DNA of 64,000 bases from Lates calcarifer (Eukaryota; Chordata; Actinopteri; Centropomidae): contig NC_066843.1 of assembly GCF_001640805.2 (NCBI RefSeq), forward strand, positions 3,656,380-3,720,379, read 5' to 3'. The notes beneath the pieces are model-generated. The model made no database searches, was not told where the DNA came from, and was given only the letters and a program-made list of their open reading frames with translations. Below are positions 14,501 to 64,000 of the stretch, in pieces (the stretch's first letter is position 1; the number at the start of each line of letters is the position of its first letter). The position numbers and the translations under genes are program-made.

Positions 14501-15069
14501 TGCAAGTTAAAGGGAATTTAGATGGAGACATGTTGTTTTTGTGTGTGTGTCTGTGTGCACACATGTAGAGTGTGTTTTTTGTTTTTTCTTTTTTATAATG
14601 AATTTATTTACTGTTTTTGAGAGTCAATAGCTGTAATGAATTCCAGAAGGCTTTCCATTTCTCTCTTCTGTCAGTCTTCACTTCCTCTTTCACAGCAGGC
14701 CTGGTCGCCTGAAGTCCCTGCCATATGGCCTTGCTGAAGGATTTTTGGGATGAACTTGACTATTTCATACAAATCTATTGATATAATTACATATAATGGG
14801 CTTGTCATCATGTCCAGCAGCTAAACTATATGTGCATCTTTACAGTGATCTGTACAGCATCTTAACATACATCTTATGTGCCTTTGGAATTAATAATTGT
14901 TTGAACATCTGACTTAGTTTAGCATAGCAAAACAGTGCCTGCCTTTGCCTAAAAGGAATGACTATTTTTATAGTGACTATTTATTTTAAGGGATAGTAAT
15001 GATACAGTTTTGTATATGGCCATTATGTAATAGCAATAGTGAAGATAAGACACAAAACATTGGGAGAGA

Positions 15070-15172
15070 GAGGGGTATTAAATGCAACAAAGGTCCCTGA
15101 CAGGGGCTGAACCAGAGATTCACCAGTATTCATCTTAACCATGAAACCTTTGGACGCCATCTCTACAGATGC
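15070..15172 (-). repeat. Possible tRNA-derived (SINE-like) relic
   Basis: Read on the minus strand, the stretch contains 'tggttaagatg', resembling a Pol III A box, followed about 20 nt later by 'ggttcagcccc', resembling a B box. Flanking words such as 'gtccctgacagggg' recall tRNA-derived repeats that I remember from fish. The tRNA fold is not intact and I could not place an acceptor stem, so this is not a functional tRNA. Confidence 0.3.
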
Positions 15173-17124
15173 ATGAAGTTAGCGTAACTCATAGATTTAA
15201 TAGATTATTGTTCATTGTGGACAAGAGAAGTATTTGATATGATAAAGCAAATAATTAGACAAACATTGGGAATAATACATGCTAACATGCTAAATGTCTG
15301 TGTTACACATTAGCATGTGTTAGCTAAGAATGACCTTAAATTGGCTCTTTGTTGATGTATGGCTAAGGTCATTCTCTAACATAAAGTGTGCATGTGTGTG
15401 AAAGAGAAAGGGAAAGAAAGTGAGGGCCGGCTGGCAGTGGGTTGTTTGGGGGCTTAAGCTTAAACAGCTGTCTCACAATCAGCCAGCCCAAACAGTGCTG
15501 TTGAAGTCGTTCATGTTCAAGTTCTGCAGCTGTTCCAGAAGAAAACATTGTGTAGGTAGTTGGTTTAACAGCTCTCAGCAAAAGACAAGTAGACAAACAA
15601 CTAAACTCTCTCTCAGTCCAGCAGTAAGTCAACAAAGTCCACTCTGCAACGCTGCTACGCGTGAGCACTTACTAAACCACCTAAACCAACCTAAACCAGG
15701 TCACTGAGTTAATTGATCAGCTCTGTCCACTACCATCCAGCCAATAGGGAACAGATGATGTGAATGAAATTGCATAAGCTTACTACTCAACATGCATGTC
15801 AGTATGCTCATGTTTAGTTGTGACATTTTGATATTAGCAAATTTGCACAGCTGAGACTAAGTACAGCTGAGGCTTACTAGAAATGACAGTTGATCCTCAT
15901 CTGACAGTATCGATCTGAGCCTCACAAGGTGAATCTGAAATGCTGTAAAGTCACCACTGTACCGAGGATAAAGCTTTTGATTTATGATACAGTAGATAAA
16001 ACGCTAATAGTAACATTGAGAGAGGTTTTATAAGGGCCAGTAGTGGGATATGCTAAAGATAACAGCACCATATTGAGACATATTGTGACACTGAAAATAA
16101 ACCAGCTAAATATGCATTGTTTTTATAAACAGCCTTGCAGGTTGGGGTGGCTGTGCGGGCGACATGTTCAGATTGTCATAAGCACAGATGGAAAAACAAA
16201 TGAACAGAAATATGTCCTCGAGTATAAATATGCATTGTAAGCTGTTCACGTTATCAGATTTGCAGATGGAGGTAACATAATTGTGGAAATATATGCTATC
16301 ACCACGTAAAATTTACATATGGAGTTAATATCAGAAGCGTTACAACACCATGAGCTGCTGTGTTGACTCAACATGAACTCGTGGTGTGGTTACAGTATGT
16401 AGTGTGGCTGTAACGGCCTGGTCAGTATCTGGGCAGCTGGCAGCCTCCAGCTCTCATCCTGACGGGGGAGGCAGATGCGCCATCACTTCGCTTAGCTCTT
16501 GTTTATACAGAGGAAGTTGAATCTATCTGTCTGTTGGTTTGTCAGACTCTCCTCCCCGGCGGGCTGAGGTGTGTGACAGAGAGATGGAGGGAGATTGAGG
16601 CTGGACTGGCAGAGTGAGAGCAGACTGTCTCTCTGTAATGAATATAAATGGGCTCCAGGTCTCACTCTCTTCATCTGGCTCCGCTCTCTGAAAACAGGCA
16701 TGGGACCAAAGATGTGGGATGGAGGTGGCCCATCCTCCTCCTCCCCTTCCTCTTTTTGCGCTCACAGACTTTCTGCATTGTACACACAGAACAAACACAA
16801 ACATACAAATTCGTTTCTTTTTGTGTTGTCTGCTCTGTGATTTTCGAGGTCCCAGTTTGGCCAAAACAGCTGGCAGTGAGACTCAGCACTGTGAAACTTC
16901 AGCATAGTGTCAAAGTAACTGTGCTTAATTCAGGTGTTTTTATATGAAGGTGAATGTGTTATACCATAAAAATGTGATGTATGCAAATGATGTTTGAAGA
17001 GCTCACATGATAGAAGGTTGCACTTCAGTGCTCATCATCAGTGAATAAGTTTCAGTTGCTGTGATTAAGTGAGAAAATCTTTTGATAAAAAAAGATACAC
17101 TTGTGTCATATTATTGCTGAAACA

Positions 17125-17275
17125 AACATCAGATAGTCAGTTGACAGAAAATTAATCACCAACAATTTGGATTATCTTTTAATTAAGTCACTTTGCAAAA
17201 ATATTTTCTGCTTCCAGCTTTTCTTTTTGGTTGCAAAGAATTTGGAATCTGGCTTTTTATAGACTAATGTACTAA
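17125..17275 (+). repeat. Copy of a teleost dispersed repeat (TTGACAGAAAATTAATC type)
   Basis: The order 'ttgacagaaaattaatc', 'ccaacaatttggat', 'cttttaattaagtca', 'gcaaaaat', 'ttctgcttccagctttt', 'ggaatctgg' and 'tttatagac' follows a widespread fish repeat that I recall, in which ATTAATCG-rich stretches precede 'ggttccagcttctcaaatg'. Many positions are mutated. I cannot name the class and see no terminal repeats or coding capacity. Confidence 0.5.
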
Positions 17276-19632
17276 AGGTGGACTCAGTCATGAACACTTA
17301 CATAGCCTATGCAATTCAATGAAAAGGCCATGTAATAAATGCTATCTTTGTGAAGCTCAATGTTCAATTGTTGTTTAGACTTGAGGAAAAATACACCCTC
17401 TACTGTAGTGTTATTCAGTATAATAACAGTGTTGAATCCAAGCAACATTACAGGCTTCACAATGTAGAATCCACTGCAGGGCCTTTGTATGCATGTATGC
17501 AATATGATAAGCTGTTGTCTGGTTCTGTAGTTTGTATTTGCTAGAGAGGAGATTAAGATGTACACTGTGTAGAATGTAAACTTGTAAAACTGCTCTCTTT
17601 CTGTATTGCTGTCTCTAAGCACTCTTACCCTCATCATAATTTTGGCCACTTTTTATCCAGCCTCTAAGGTGTTGATGGAGACCAAGAAGCTGCGACAAAC
17701 ACTTCAACCCTTATCTGAAGCAGAGCACCTCCATTACCTCCTTACTTTGTCTTTTAATTGCCTTTGGGGGAACACAGTCTTTGTAAATCTCTGCCTGGCA
17801 AACACTGTAATGTGACAGTATTTATTTTCTCTGTGCTGTGTGCATTATCACCTATTAGTCATTCTTCCCATTCACACTGTCATCATCTGATGTCCCATGA
17901 CAAATGAACTGTCTGAAGACATTTCTACTGAGGGAGCCTGATGATTAGCACACATCTCCTCAATCTCTCAGAGTTGTTATTGCTGCTTTCCTTCTGCTGC
18001 TGTGCTCTTGATGTTTGTCATGCAAAAGATGAAAAAAAACGTCTTTAGCTTTATTCTAGTTAAGTGTCATCTGGGTCTATTTAGAAATCTGTGAGGCTGT
18101 TAGCAGGGCTGCCAGTGTTGTCATGTTTTCTTAAATTGATTCCCTGTGATTACTTGGCATTCATGGTGCTCTTTAAGGGACAGGATACAAGAAAAGCACT
18201 TGGTAAATTGTGCTTCGGATATGCTGGGAAACAAAGCCTGAACGATGACACACGCAGAGAAACACACATGCGTGTAGAGATCTGCGTATACTACGCCCTC
18301 TCTCACTCATATAGACTATAATTAATTGCCAGGAAGTCTCAGGTAATTTAAATTGCAAATCAGGGCAGCCTTGTTCTCCCAACTTTTGTGATTAATATTT
18401 TATTGTTTTACTGAGCGAAAATGCCACCAGTGTTTTTCATCAGATACAAATAGCACAAAAGAAGAAAAGGGGGGCACTGAATTGAGGAAGATCAGATGCA
18501 GGCGTTATCTCTAAACATTAATTAAGTCGTGTCTCGGTCTGGAGCCGTTGAGGTCTGGGTGTCGCCTCTCCTGTCTCCAATCCACTCGCGAAGACAGAGG
18601 TCTCTCTCACTTTTTACCTTTCTCTCATTTCTCGCTCTGCCTCTCTGCACTCTCGGTCTGATGTTCAGTTTCTGCCAAGTTTTCTCAGGTCCTGAACTTC
18701 TCTTTCAATCAGCCACTAATTAAGCAGCGGAGTGGAAGGGTTTCTTTGGCAGAGATCGGGGGGGGGTGCGCAGGTTGAATGGGAAAAGCCAGATCCTGAG
18801 ACCTTGTGATGACTTGTGTGGAGTATGAAATATATGGAGAGGAACTTGAGAGGAGCAGAGGATATGAAACCAGCGGAAATGAGAGATTTAAGCAGCAGAG
18901 AAATGAAGCTTTGAAACCAAACTGTCGCGTGTGCCTTTTTATTTGAATTTTTTTTTCAACAAGATTTTCCCATGAGGCTGCTTGTGTAGCAGAGGAACAA
19001 AAATGAGACAAAAATAATGAGGAAGTTTCCCTTTGCCACAAACAGAAAGTGAGAAGTGACGTGGCCATTGCAGTGTAAATCTCAATTGCAGCATTTCAGA
19101 ATGAAACGAATCCTGGATACGGGTGCTTATAAAATACTGTTTTAACCTGTCTTAGCCATTACTGCCTTTTGAAAGTACTGTATGACCTTGTGTTTGAGTT
19201 TGTGTGAGTGCAGAGTGGCAGCTTGAGATGAAAGTCTTAAGTCTTGCCCTTCACTTAGAGCTACGGTGGATGGGTGCAACCTGGCTGGAATCAGATGGCT
19301 GGCACAGCACTCTGCTCCTCTCAAAGCAAAACAAAGGCGAAACCACGCACAGATAAAGGAAGGCTTCCCTCACTGAAGCAGAGCGCGCGCCGCTGCTGTG
19401 CTTTGAATGCTGAAGCCTCTTTTGAAACAAATGAATTCACAGCCCTTATGTCCTACTTACTGGGAAATACCGCTCAATTAGACTAAGCATTCAATTAGGA
19501 ATTGCCTTCACACACACAAACGCAGACACAGACACACAACCACACACACAAGGTCACAGCTTTTCATAGTAATGTGCTTCACTGGTATAAAGTCAGCGTT
19601 ATTTTAATGACTGTATTTCTGTGTCCCTACAG

Positions 19633-19840
19633 GGTGCCCATAGCTATTTTGGAGCCTGGACGTCCTGTTGTATTGGATTCATCTCTCTGCAGCTCTCTGT
19701 ACGGCAGGTGTTGTCTAAGAGGCTGCCAGCTTGACATATTTTTGGCTCTCCTCTCCCCTACACACCCCGAAACCACCTCACCCAACGCCTGGCTGGTGCT
19801 CTGGCCCCAGGTTCAGGTTCTCACTGCATCAAGGCTGGCA
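19633..19840 (+). other. spop: spop 5' untranslated leader within the first coding exon
   Basis: The leader is bounded by a strong acceptor at 19,631-19,632, where 'tttctgtgtccctacag' precedes GG, and by the start codon at 19,841. It contains no ATG in any frame, so ATG 19,841 is the first start a scanning ribosome would meet. The reading frame of SPOP is open through all 208 nt of this leader and back to about 19,502. Other acceptor-like AGs lie at 19,691-19,692 and 19,809-19,810, so the exon 5' boundary is less certain than the coding part. An upstream non-coding exon is implied but was not found. Confidence 0.6.
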
Positions 19841-58890
<39,050 letters not shown>

Positions 58891-59502
58891 TGGTCCAGAG
58901 AGAGGTTCTTCAGTCCTAACCCTGCTGTGTCCTCCTGTACCAGCGACCTCACTGCTCCTCCCTCCCAGTCCTCCTCTTGCTCCTACAGCATCCCGAGACG
59001 CCCAAGACTGATACCCAAGACTTGGCTAGATATGGCTAGGGGAGCTACTCAGCTGGGCAGAACAGAGACTGATGCCACAGAGGAGGTACTACACATCTCT
59101 GTAGGTGGGGAAGGGGTCAATTCTATAAGGTCTGAACCTGGATATTTATGGATTGCAAGCTCAATGCCTCACGTATTCCATATATCCTTCACCTATGATA
59201 TTGGAAAGCTAGAACCTTGATCTGTGAGTCAGTCACGTAAAGAAATGATCTTCTGGCTTTGAACAGAAAAGTCATTTTTGAGTCCCTGTAAATACAATTT
59301 CATGGCATATTGTCTTGTACAGTGTCTTGAGTGTTAAAGCCCAAACTGTGCTTGTAAAAAGACAAGTGAAGAGGATCAACCAACCAGAAAGTGACCGACT
59401 GTCATGTTTGTACAATGTGCTGTTTTCTCTAGAACATAAAAACATTTTGAATGAAAGAAGACAAATGTGAACATGTTTTAATGTTCGCTCTGTAGCCTAC
59501 GT

Positions 59503-60159
59503 CTTAAACTGGGCAGACACTGAATGGATTAAGCCTGAATTTAAACCTGAATTGATGCCTCAGGCTAATTTAAGAATCTGGCAGAATTTCTGTCACGTCA
59601 TCTGTTGTTTGACATGCAGTTTGAGGCCGGTCACGACGCCTGATTAATGCCCTGAACAATCAATGATCTGTCTCTTTTGGGCGATCGGTTGGTCTTCTGG
59701 CAGGTCAGAAATTTTGGTCTGCTCTCTTCCATAGTCCAATTTCCTGCCATCAAAAGAGCTGTTACAAGCTGCAATGGGCTTTTTTTTAATGTTGTTGGAG
59801 TAGTTTTACATGTTGTGGCTAAAACTGCAGTCTAGACTGAGACTGTGCCGTCAAACTGAACTTCTCTGCGGAACAGACAGACCATTTTGTCTGCATCTTT
59901 CAGCCATCTTACTCTGCGTTCATAGTGCAACAGCACAAAGTAACGCTGGCTGTCTCTCTTTTCGCCAACCTTGTTGAGGATGCATTCGTCTTCTTTGAAG
60001 ACCTCACTGGACAAAGCAGGGTCCCATGCTTTTGTTTAGTGTGACCTCCATGTTATGACCAGTCAATGGTCTGCACAGTGTGAGTATAAAAGTCGCGGGT
60101 TCTGGCCAGGCAAAAAGACCGATTAAAAAATGTCAACACAGTGTCTGCCCGGCTTTAAG
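59503..60159. mobile_element. Non-autonomous DNA-transposon-like element with terminal inverted repeats (about 657 bp)
   Basis: 'cttaaactgggcagacactg' at 59,503-59,522 matches the reverse complement of the segment ending at 60,159, 'cttaaagccgggcagacact' plus 'g'. The match is 18 identical bases out of about 21, with a two-versus-three base difference in the middle. TTAA lies at both outer ends (59,504-59,507 and 60,155-60,158), as expected for an insertion that duplicates TTAA, the piggyBac habit. Other superfamilies are possible, because GGGCAG-type termini with TNA targets also occur in Harbinger-like elements. The interior holds one minus-strand frame (59,832-60,014) without a recognised domain and no transposase. 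Confidence 0.65.
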
Positions 60160-60190
60160 GAACATATTATTGAAACTCATCATGGACAAA

Positions 60191-60196
60191 AATAAA
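60191..60196 (+). terminator. spop: Candidate poly(A) signal AATAAA for spop
   Basis: First canonical AATAAA downstream of the stop codon, 1.3 kb into the 3' flank and 32 bp after the inverted-repeat element. A T-rich stretch follows. An upstream ATTAAA at 60,122 lies inside the right arm of the element. Confidence 0.4.
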
Positions 60197-61374
60197 CTTT
60201 TTATTCACCTTTTAAACACAGTACATTCCTGATGACTGAAACAATGTTTTGGCCTCTGAACCTGTAAAATACAGATATTTTGAACTTCTCTGACATGGCG
60301 TGTCTTTTTCATCCCTGATATCTTCATTATTTCTCATTATGCAGTTTGGTCAGTTACTGACTCATTAATGCACGGCCTCTTTCAACTTGCTGCCAGATCA
60401 GTGTGTGTGAATAACACATTTCAGTTCCAAGCTTAGTCTTGTCGTGATCAAAGTTCAATCCCCGGTGCATGTGCTGCTCCCTTGTCTGATCACAAGGGCT
60501 CCTATCCAGCTGTGCAGTATGTAGGCTCATCTCTCACTCATGGTCACAGGCCTGTTTGACTTGGTCTCTGTGGACTTGCTTAGAGAACATATAGGTTGTA
60601 ATCACTTCTGAGAGAGTTGGACCTTTCTCTTGAACAGTATTTTAACTGGGATTTTTCTGTGTTGACCAAAGTCGAGGCCCAGCGGGCTTTAAGGAAGCTC
60701 ATTCCTGAGCCCTGAAAATCGCTTCTCATCAAACAGTCAGCCTTGAACACCAATCCTGGCATTGTCCCCACGTTCATCAAATGGAAGGAAGGCCATTATT
60801 ATACAGAGAGCACACTGTAGCTTCATGATGGAGCACATACAGTAGTAGCAGAATGTATGGTTCAGTTATATTATTCATATTTACTGAGCGGAATCATATT
60901 CTGAAGACATGGTGGTAGAGGTGTGTTTGACAAATTCAATTTCAATGCAAAAGAACATCACTTTTTAAAATATATATTTATCAGAGAGTCAATAGATGAC
61001 AGGAAATTAGTAGCCAGACTTGAACTTGGCACTTTAGGATTCATGTTGCAATTCATTGTCATTGTAGAAAAAGAATATAGTTACTGCAATAGTGATTTCA
61101 GTCAGCCCAGCCCTACATTTATTAGCTGACTTGTTAATTGCAAATCATTTATCATCAGACAGACTGAAAAATACTGTTTGAATAAAAATCAATTATCTTA
61201 TGATAAACTTTGATAGGACGGTTATGTTTTGGGGTTTTTTGTGTTCAGGACTGCACATATTTGATTGCTGTATCAACATTACTAATAAAAAAATTAAGAG
61301 TTTATACAAAAAGTAATTCATGGGACTTTATAATCAAGCTGATCTGAGATTTGCTTAAATGTATTTATTGTATT

Positions 61375-61480
61375 TTGTCCACACTGTCACTGTACTGCTA
61401 TGTGTTGTGTGTGTGTTTTAATGAACTGCCAGATGGGCCAAAGACAATTATGCATCTTGATGGACAATAAAGTTGTATTC
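61375..61480 (+). repeat. Possible LINE 3' tail, or alternative poly(A) site
   Basis: 'ccaaagacaatta' followed by 'gatggacaataaagttgtat' and 'tc' (to 61,480) resembles the ends of several fish non-LTR elements, which typically finish 'aaagacaatttcc...ggacaataaagttg'. A TG-rich stretch precedes it. AATAAA lies at 61,466-61,471. No reverse-transcriptase sequence is recognisable upstream, so the alternative is a distal poly(A) signal for spop. Confidence 0.35.
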
Positions 61481-62398
61481 CTCAGTGCTCCCTAAAATAT
61501 GATCACATTATAGTGCTGGGCAATATGACTGAAATCACTGTAACACATGCTATTTTTCAATAAGCATATTTATTTTCATAATATGGCTGATAAAATGGAT
61601 TTTCTTTGAATCATTCATTTGGAGAATAGAATTGTGTAAAATGATTTCCCACTGAGCTACATATATAGAGGACTATAGAATCAAATGAAGAGGAGCAGAG
61701 GAGGGCTCGATAGCTTATTTTTTAGAATGCGTGATAACCCTCAAATAAGCCTCCCAGCCAATATTTCTAAGTTTGAGAATTTCCCGGTAAAGGTCAAGGT
61801 GTGTGCATGTGCGTCTGACTGAAAGAATGTGTGAACATGGCAGACATATGGTGCTCTCTGAGTGGGCATGCATGTCAGCAGAATGTGCTTTTTTAGGAAT
61901 GTCCCTGAGATAGGAAGCGGCTTTGTTAACTGGAGTCGGGGCTGCCAGTGTGACCCTCGTCATTTGAGCTGGAATTCGAGGCTTCGGGGTGTGATATTTT
62001 TTGCTAGCTTTGATAGTCAGCTTGTGAAGCAGCTTGCAGCCAACCTCCTGTATCTTTGTAAAGATGTGTATGTGTGTGTTTGTGTTTGTGTGTCTCCACT
62101 GGCCTTAGATGAGACAGTCAGGGGGAGATAGATGGAGCCATGCATGTGGGGAGGCGTACTCAGTTGTTATGCATGCTGTATGAGTCTGTCACTCCCTCCC
62201 TCCTCCTTGCTCTTCCTCTCATGCCTCCGCCTTGCCTCTCCATCATTCACTCCTCCTTTTATGGGAGAAAGGAGAAGGAGGTGTGGCAGGTCAATGCTGT
62301 GAAAGCCTGTGACAAGCTCTGCGTCTGTGTCAGCCCACCATCACTAAAGAGGACAAAGAGCTGGCCAGAGATTGATGCTTGCTGGTCTGCACTGCCCA

Positions 62399-62453
62399 GC
62401 AGGAGGAGGAGGAGACGGAGGAGGGGAACAGCACTGAGGAGAGGGGGGGGGGG
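62399..62453 (+). repeat. (AGG)n purine run ending in G11
   Basis: Repeated AGG/GGA from about 62,399 to 62,424 and an 11-base G run at 62,443-62,453, all on one strand. This is purine-rich simple sequence that could adopt G-rich secondary structure. It creates a chance Arg-rich open frame on the + strand. Confidence 0.75.
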
Positions 62454-64000
62454 TTCGAGTTCAGGGGCTTGAAATTTAAACCTCAACTATTTTGATGTCA
62501 GCGCCACCCACCAACTCAAGCATCTCTGTGAATATAAATATGGCAATTTCTCTTGAACTCTTATTATAACCTTTTTATGTCCTAAGGAAACTCACCAACA
62601 CTATGACCATTAGCTTATTTTTCAATACACTATACTCACTGTGAAAACTTAATATTTTGAGTTGACAATCAAACTGTAGGTTTGCCAATGCTATGCTTGT
62701 TTTTTTCTAAATCATTACTAATGTTACAGAAATCAAGCTGAGGAAAGTTTGTCCAACCCCCTTCTCCAGTTTCACAGGGTATTTAGATTAGATGACATTT
62801 AGATGATCAGGTTACAGGAGAAAGCAGATCGTAATGTCATTACTGAAGCGCTTGAAGCATATCTTTCTGATGAGGCAAAATATATAGTATTAAAAACGTG
62901 TGGCCACTATATAATATATATATTTTCACCATAGGAAACTGTTATCGTGAACCTGTTAGCAAATGGTTACCTGTTTATACATCAAGCTAACACAGAGCAA
63001 CATTAGCATTCATTTAGAATCATGTTTGTGTTTAAGTCTGATATTCTCCTATTAGTTATGTTTTCACTGGCTAGTTGTTAACTTTGCGTGTCCGCTATTT
63101 GGTGCTGGACAGGTAGTGTACATTGGCTTTATAGGAGCTTTTTCACTGAAAACTGCTGCCTGCTGAAAAAAGGCTATGAGAGTACTGAGACAGAAACAAA
63201 GCAGTAAAGTTGCCGGCCATAAAAACAAAACTGCAAAGCTGGGCCAGTTTCCACCAACACATGGTTATATGATCCGTTTTTAATATAAAGTACTGATTCA
63301 GCAGCTTTAAATTTCATTAGATTAAATGTGTCTTCACATCTAATGAAGCATACATTTAAAAAAAATTAATGATTAATAATTAATTTACTAATCAGAAAAA
63401 AAATTATTTGGACTGGTAACCTCCTCCAGCATAAACTACTTTATCATGAGGACATCTTTAATGGACAGTTTGACCATTTATCTGCTGGAAAAAGCTGAAA
63501 AGCATTTGGTCCAGCTTCTCTTTATTGACAACTTGCTAATATTTATAAACTCAGACTTGATGGATGACTGTACTGGAAGAAGCCCTTATTAATTTCTTTC
63601 ATTTTGAATCATTAAAAGTGAGAAACCCACTGGTAACATTAATAAAGCCATTAGTTACAACTTATAAACCCTTTATGGACTGTGCCTAATGAAAAAAGTG
63701 GTACCCAGCCATCATGTGGAGCCACTACCACAGTCACAGTGCTGCTGAATGCAGCATAAGCATATTAAAACCTCAGTGAGGAGATATTTGACCATATATC
63801 CCTCATGATATCCAAAGTAATCCACTCAGATGGTATCATCTATGACAGGTGAGGGGAGCTCAGGCCTTGGGGCAGAAAAATGGAAGGATGAAGTGACAGG
63901 GGTAATGGATGGATAGAGGGATGAAGAGTGATTGGGTGTCATACAGGTGGGATAGGGCCAGACAGATAGTGAATGAAGGAGCGATGGAGGATGGATGGCC

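Larger units (their letters stand above)
1..19632. other. Non-coding DNA upstream of the first spop coding exon (probable intron 1 or 5' flank)
   Basis: I see no exon with recognisable protein similarity here on either strand. The open frames are short and lie mostly in pyrimidine-rich or simple-sequence DNA. The stretch is AT-rich, and I saw no CpG island or convincing core promoter, so the untranslated first exon and promoter of spop are probably outside the window or not recognisable by eye. Contents I can support are listed separately: a hairpin plus A19 run near 1.45 kb, related tandem-type repeat copies near 2.6 and 8.4 kb, a possible tRNA-like relic near 15.1 kb and a dispersed-repeat copy near 17.2 kb. 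Pyrimidine-rich blocks lie around 4.05-4.48 and 13.48-13.68 kb. Confidence 0.6.
58891..60220 (+). other. spop: spop 3' untranslated region (end point tentative)
   Basis: This begins at the stop codon and is extended to just past the first canonical poly(A) signal, AATAAA at 60,191-60,196. The 97-codon frame at 58,927-59,220 inside it shows no family resemblance. About half of this interval (59,503-60,159) is an inverted-repeat element. If a non-canonical signal is used before 59,500 the true 3'UTR would be much shorter. Transcripts would be needed to settle this. Confidence 0.5.
60221..64000. other. Downstream flank without recognised genes
   Basis: AT-rich intergenic DNA. I recognise no exon of the genes usually near SPOP in vertebrates. 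Contents: additional AATAAA words at 61,284 and 61,466, a retroelement-tail-like piece at 61,375-61,480, an (AGG)n run with a G11 run at about 62,400-62,453, and GGATGGAT-type short repeats at 63,900-64,000. Confidence 0.6.

Noticed and set aside
58927..59220. 97-codon frame just after the spop stop codon
   Set aside because: It lies in the 3'UTR, with no family resemblance. It is not a continuation of SPOP, which ends with its normal C-terminus.
62140..62472. 110-codon frame ending in an Arg/Gly-rich run
   Set aside because: The basic run comes from an AGG repeat and a G11 run, and the N-terminal part resembles nothing known.
63600..63712. 'aaaagtggtaccc' with ATTAATAAAG words, like the end of some fish DNA transposons
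   Set aside because: No matching inverted terminus was found upstream, so an element cannot be bounded.

Overview
This window is vertebrate, and almost certainly teleost fish, genomic DNA. It holds one recognisable protein-coding gene, on the + strand: spop, which encodes speckle-type POZ protein, the substrate adaptor of CUL3-RING ubiquitin ligases. Nine coding exons can be placed to the base between 19,841 and 58,890. Every intron has GT-AG ends, every phase joins correctly, and the exons sum to 1,125 nt, that is 374 codons plus a stop. This matches the length of vertebrate SPOP, and the protein lacks the extra BACK-region segment of the paralogue SPOPL. The teleost assignment rests on the very close match to vertebrate SPOP, introns of 0.9-15.7 kb, and relics of repeat families typical of bony fish. 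A percomorph is my guess, with low confidence.

Layout. 1-19,632: no coding sequence; probably intron 1 or upstream DNA of spop, with old repeats, a perfect hairpin next to an A19 run, and pyrimidine-rich blocks. 19,633-19,918: first coding exon with 5' leader. 20,792-30,952: three exons that build the MATH substrate-binding domain; intron 3 holds a broken, apparently nested non-LTR retrotransposon and intron 4 a three-hairpin block. 30,953-46,619: a 15.7 kb intron with several dispersed repeats, including a ~200 bp segment present twice 1.06 kb apart. 46,620-55,803: four exons for the BTB domain and the start of BACK. 58,746-58,890: last coding exon with the nuclear localisation signal. 58,891-64,000: 3'UTR and downstream DNA, including a ~657 bp terminal-inverted-repeat element ending 32 bp before the first plausible poly(A) signal.

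I find no second gene, no identifiable tRNA, rRNA or microRNA gene, no CRISPR array and no novel multi-gene system. Most other open frames are chance readings of pyrimidine-rich or simple-sequence DNA. The most interesting signals are the inverted-repeat element at the spop 3' end, the nested LINE relic in intron 3, the three-hairpin block in intron 4, the duplicated unassigned repeat in intron 5, and the fully open frame running upstream of the spop start codon. All repeat-family statements are from memory of typical fish sequences and were not checked against a database.
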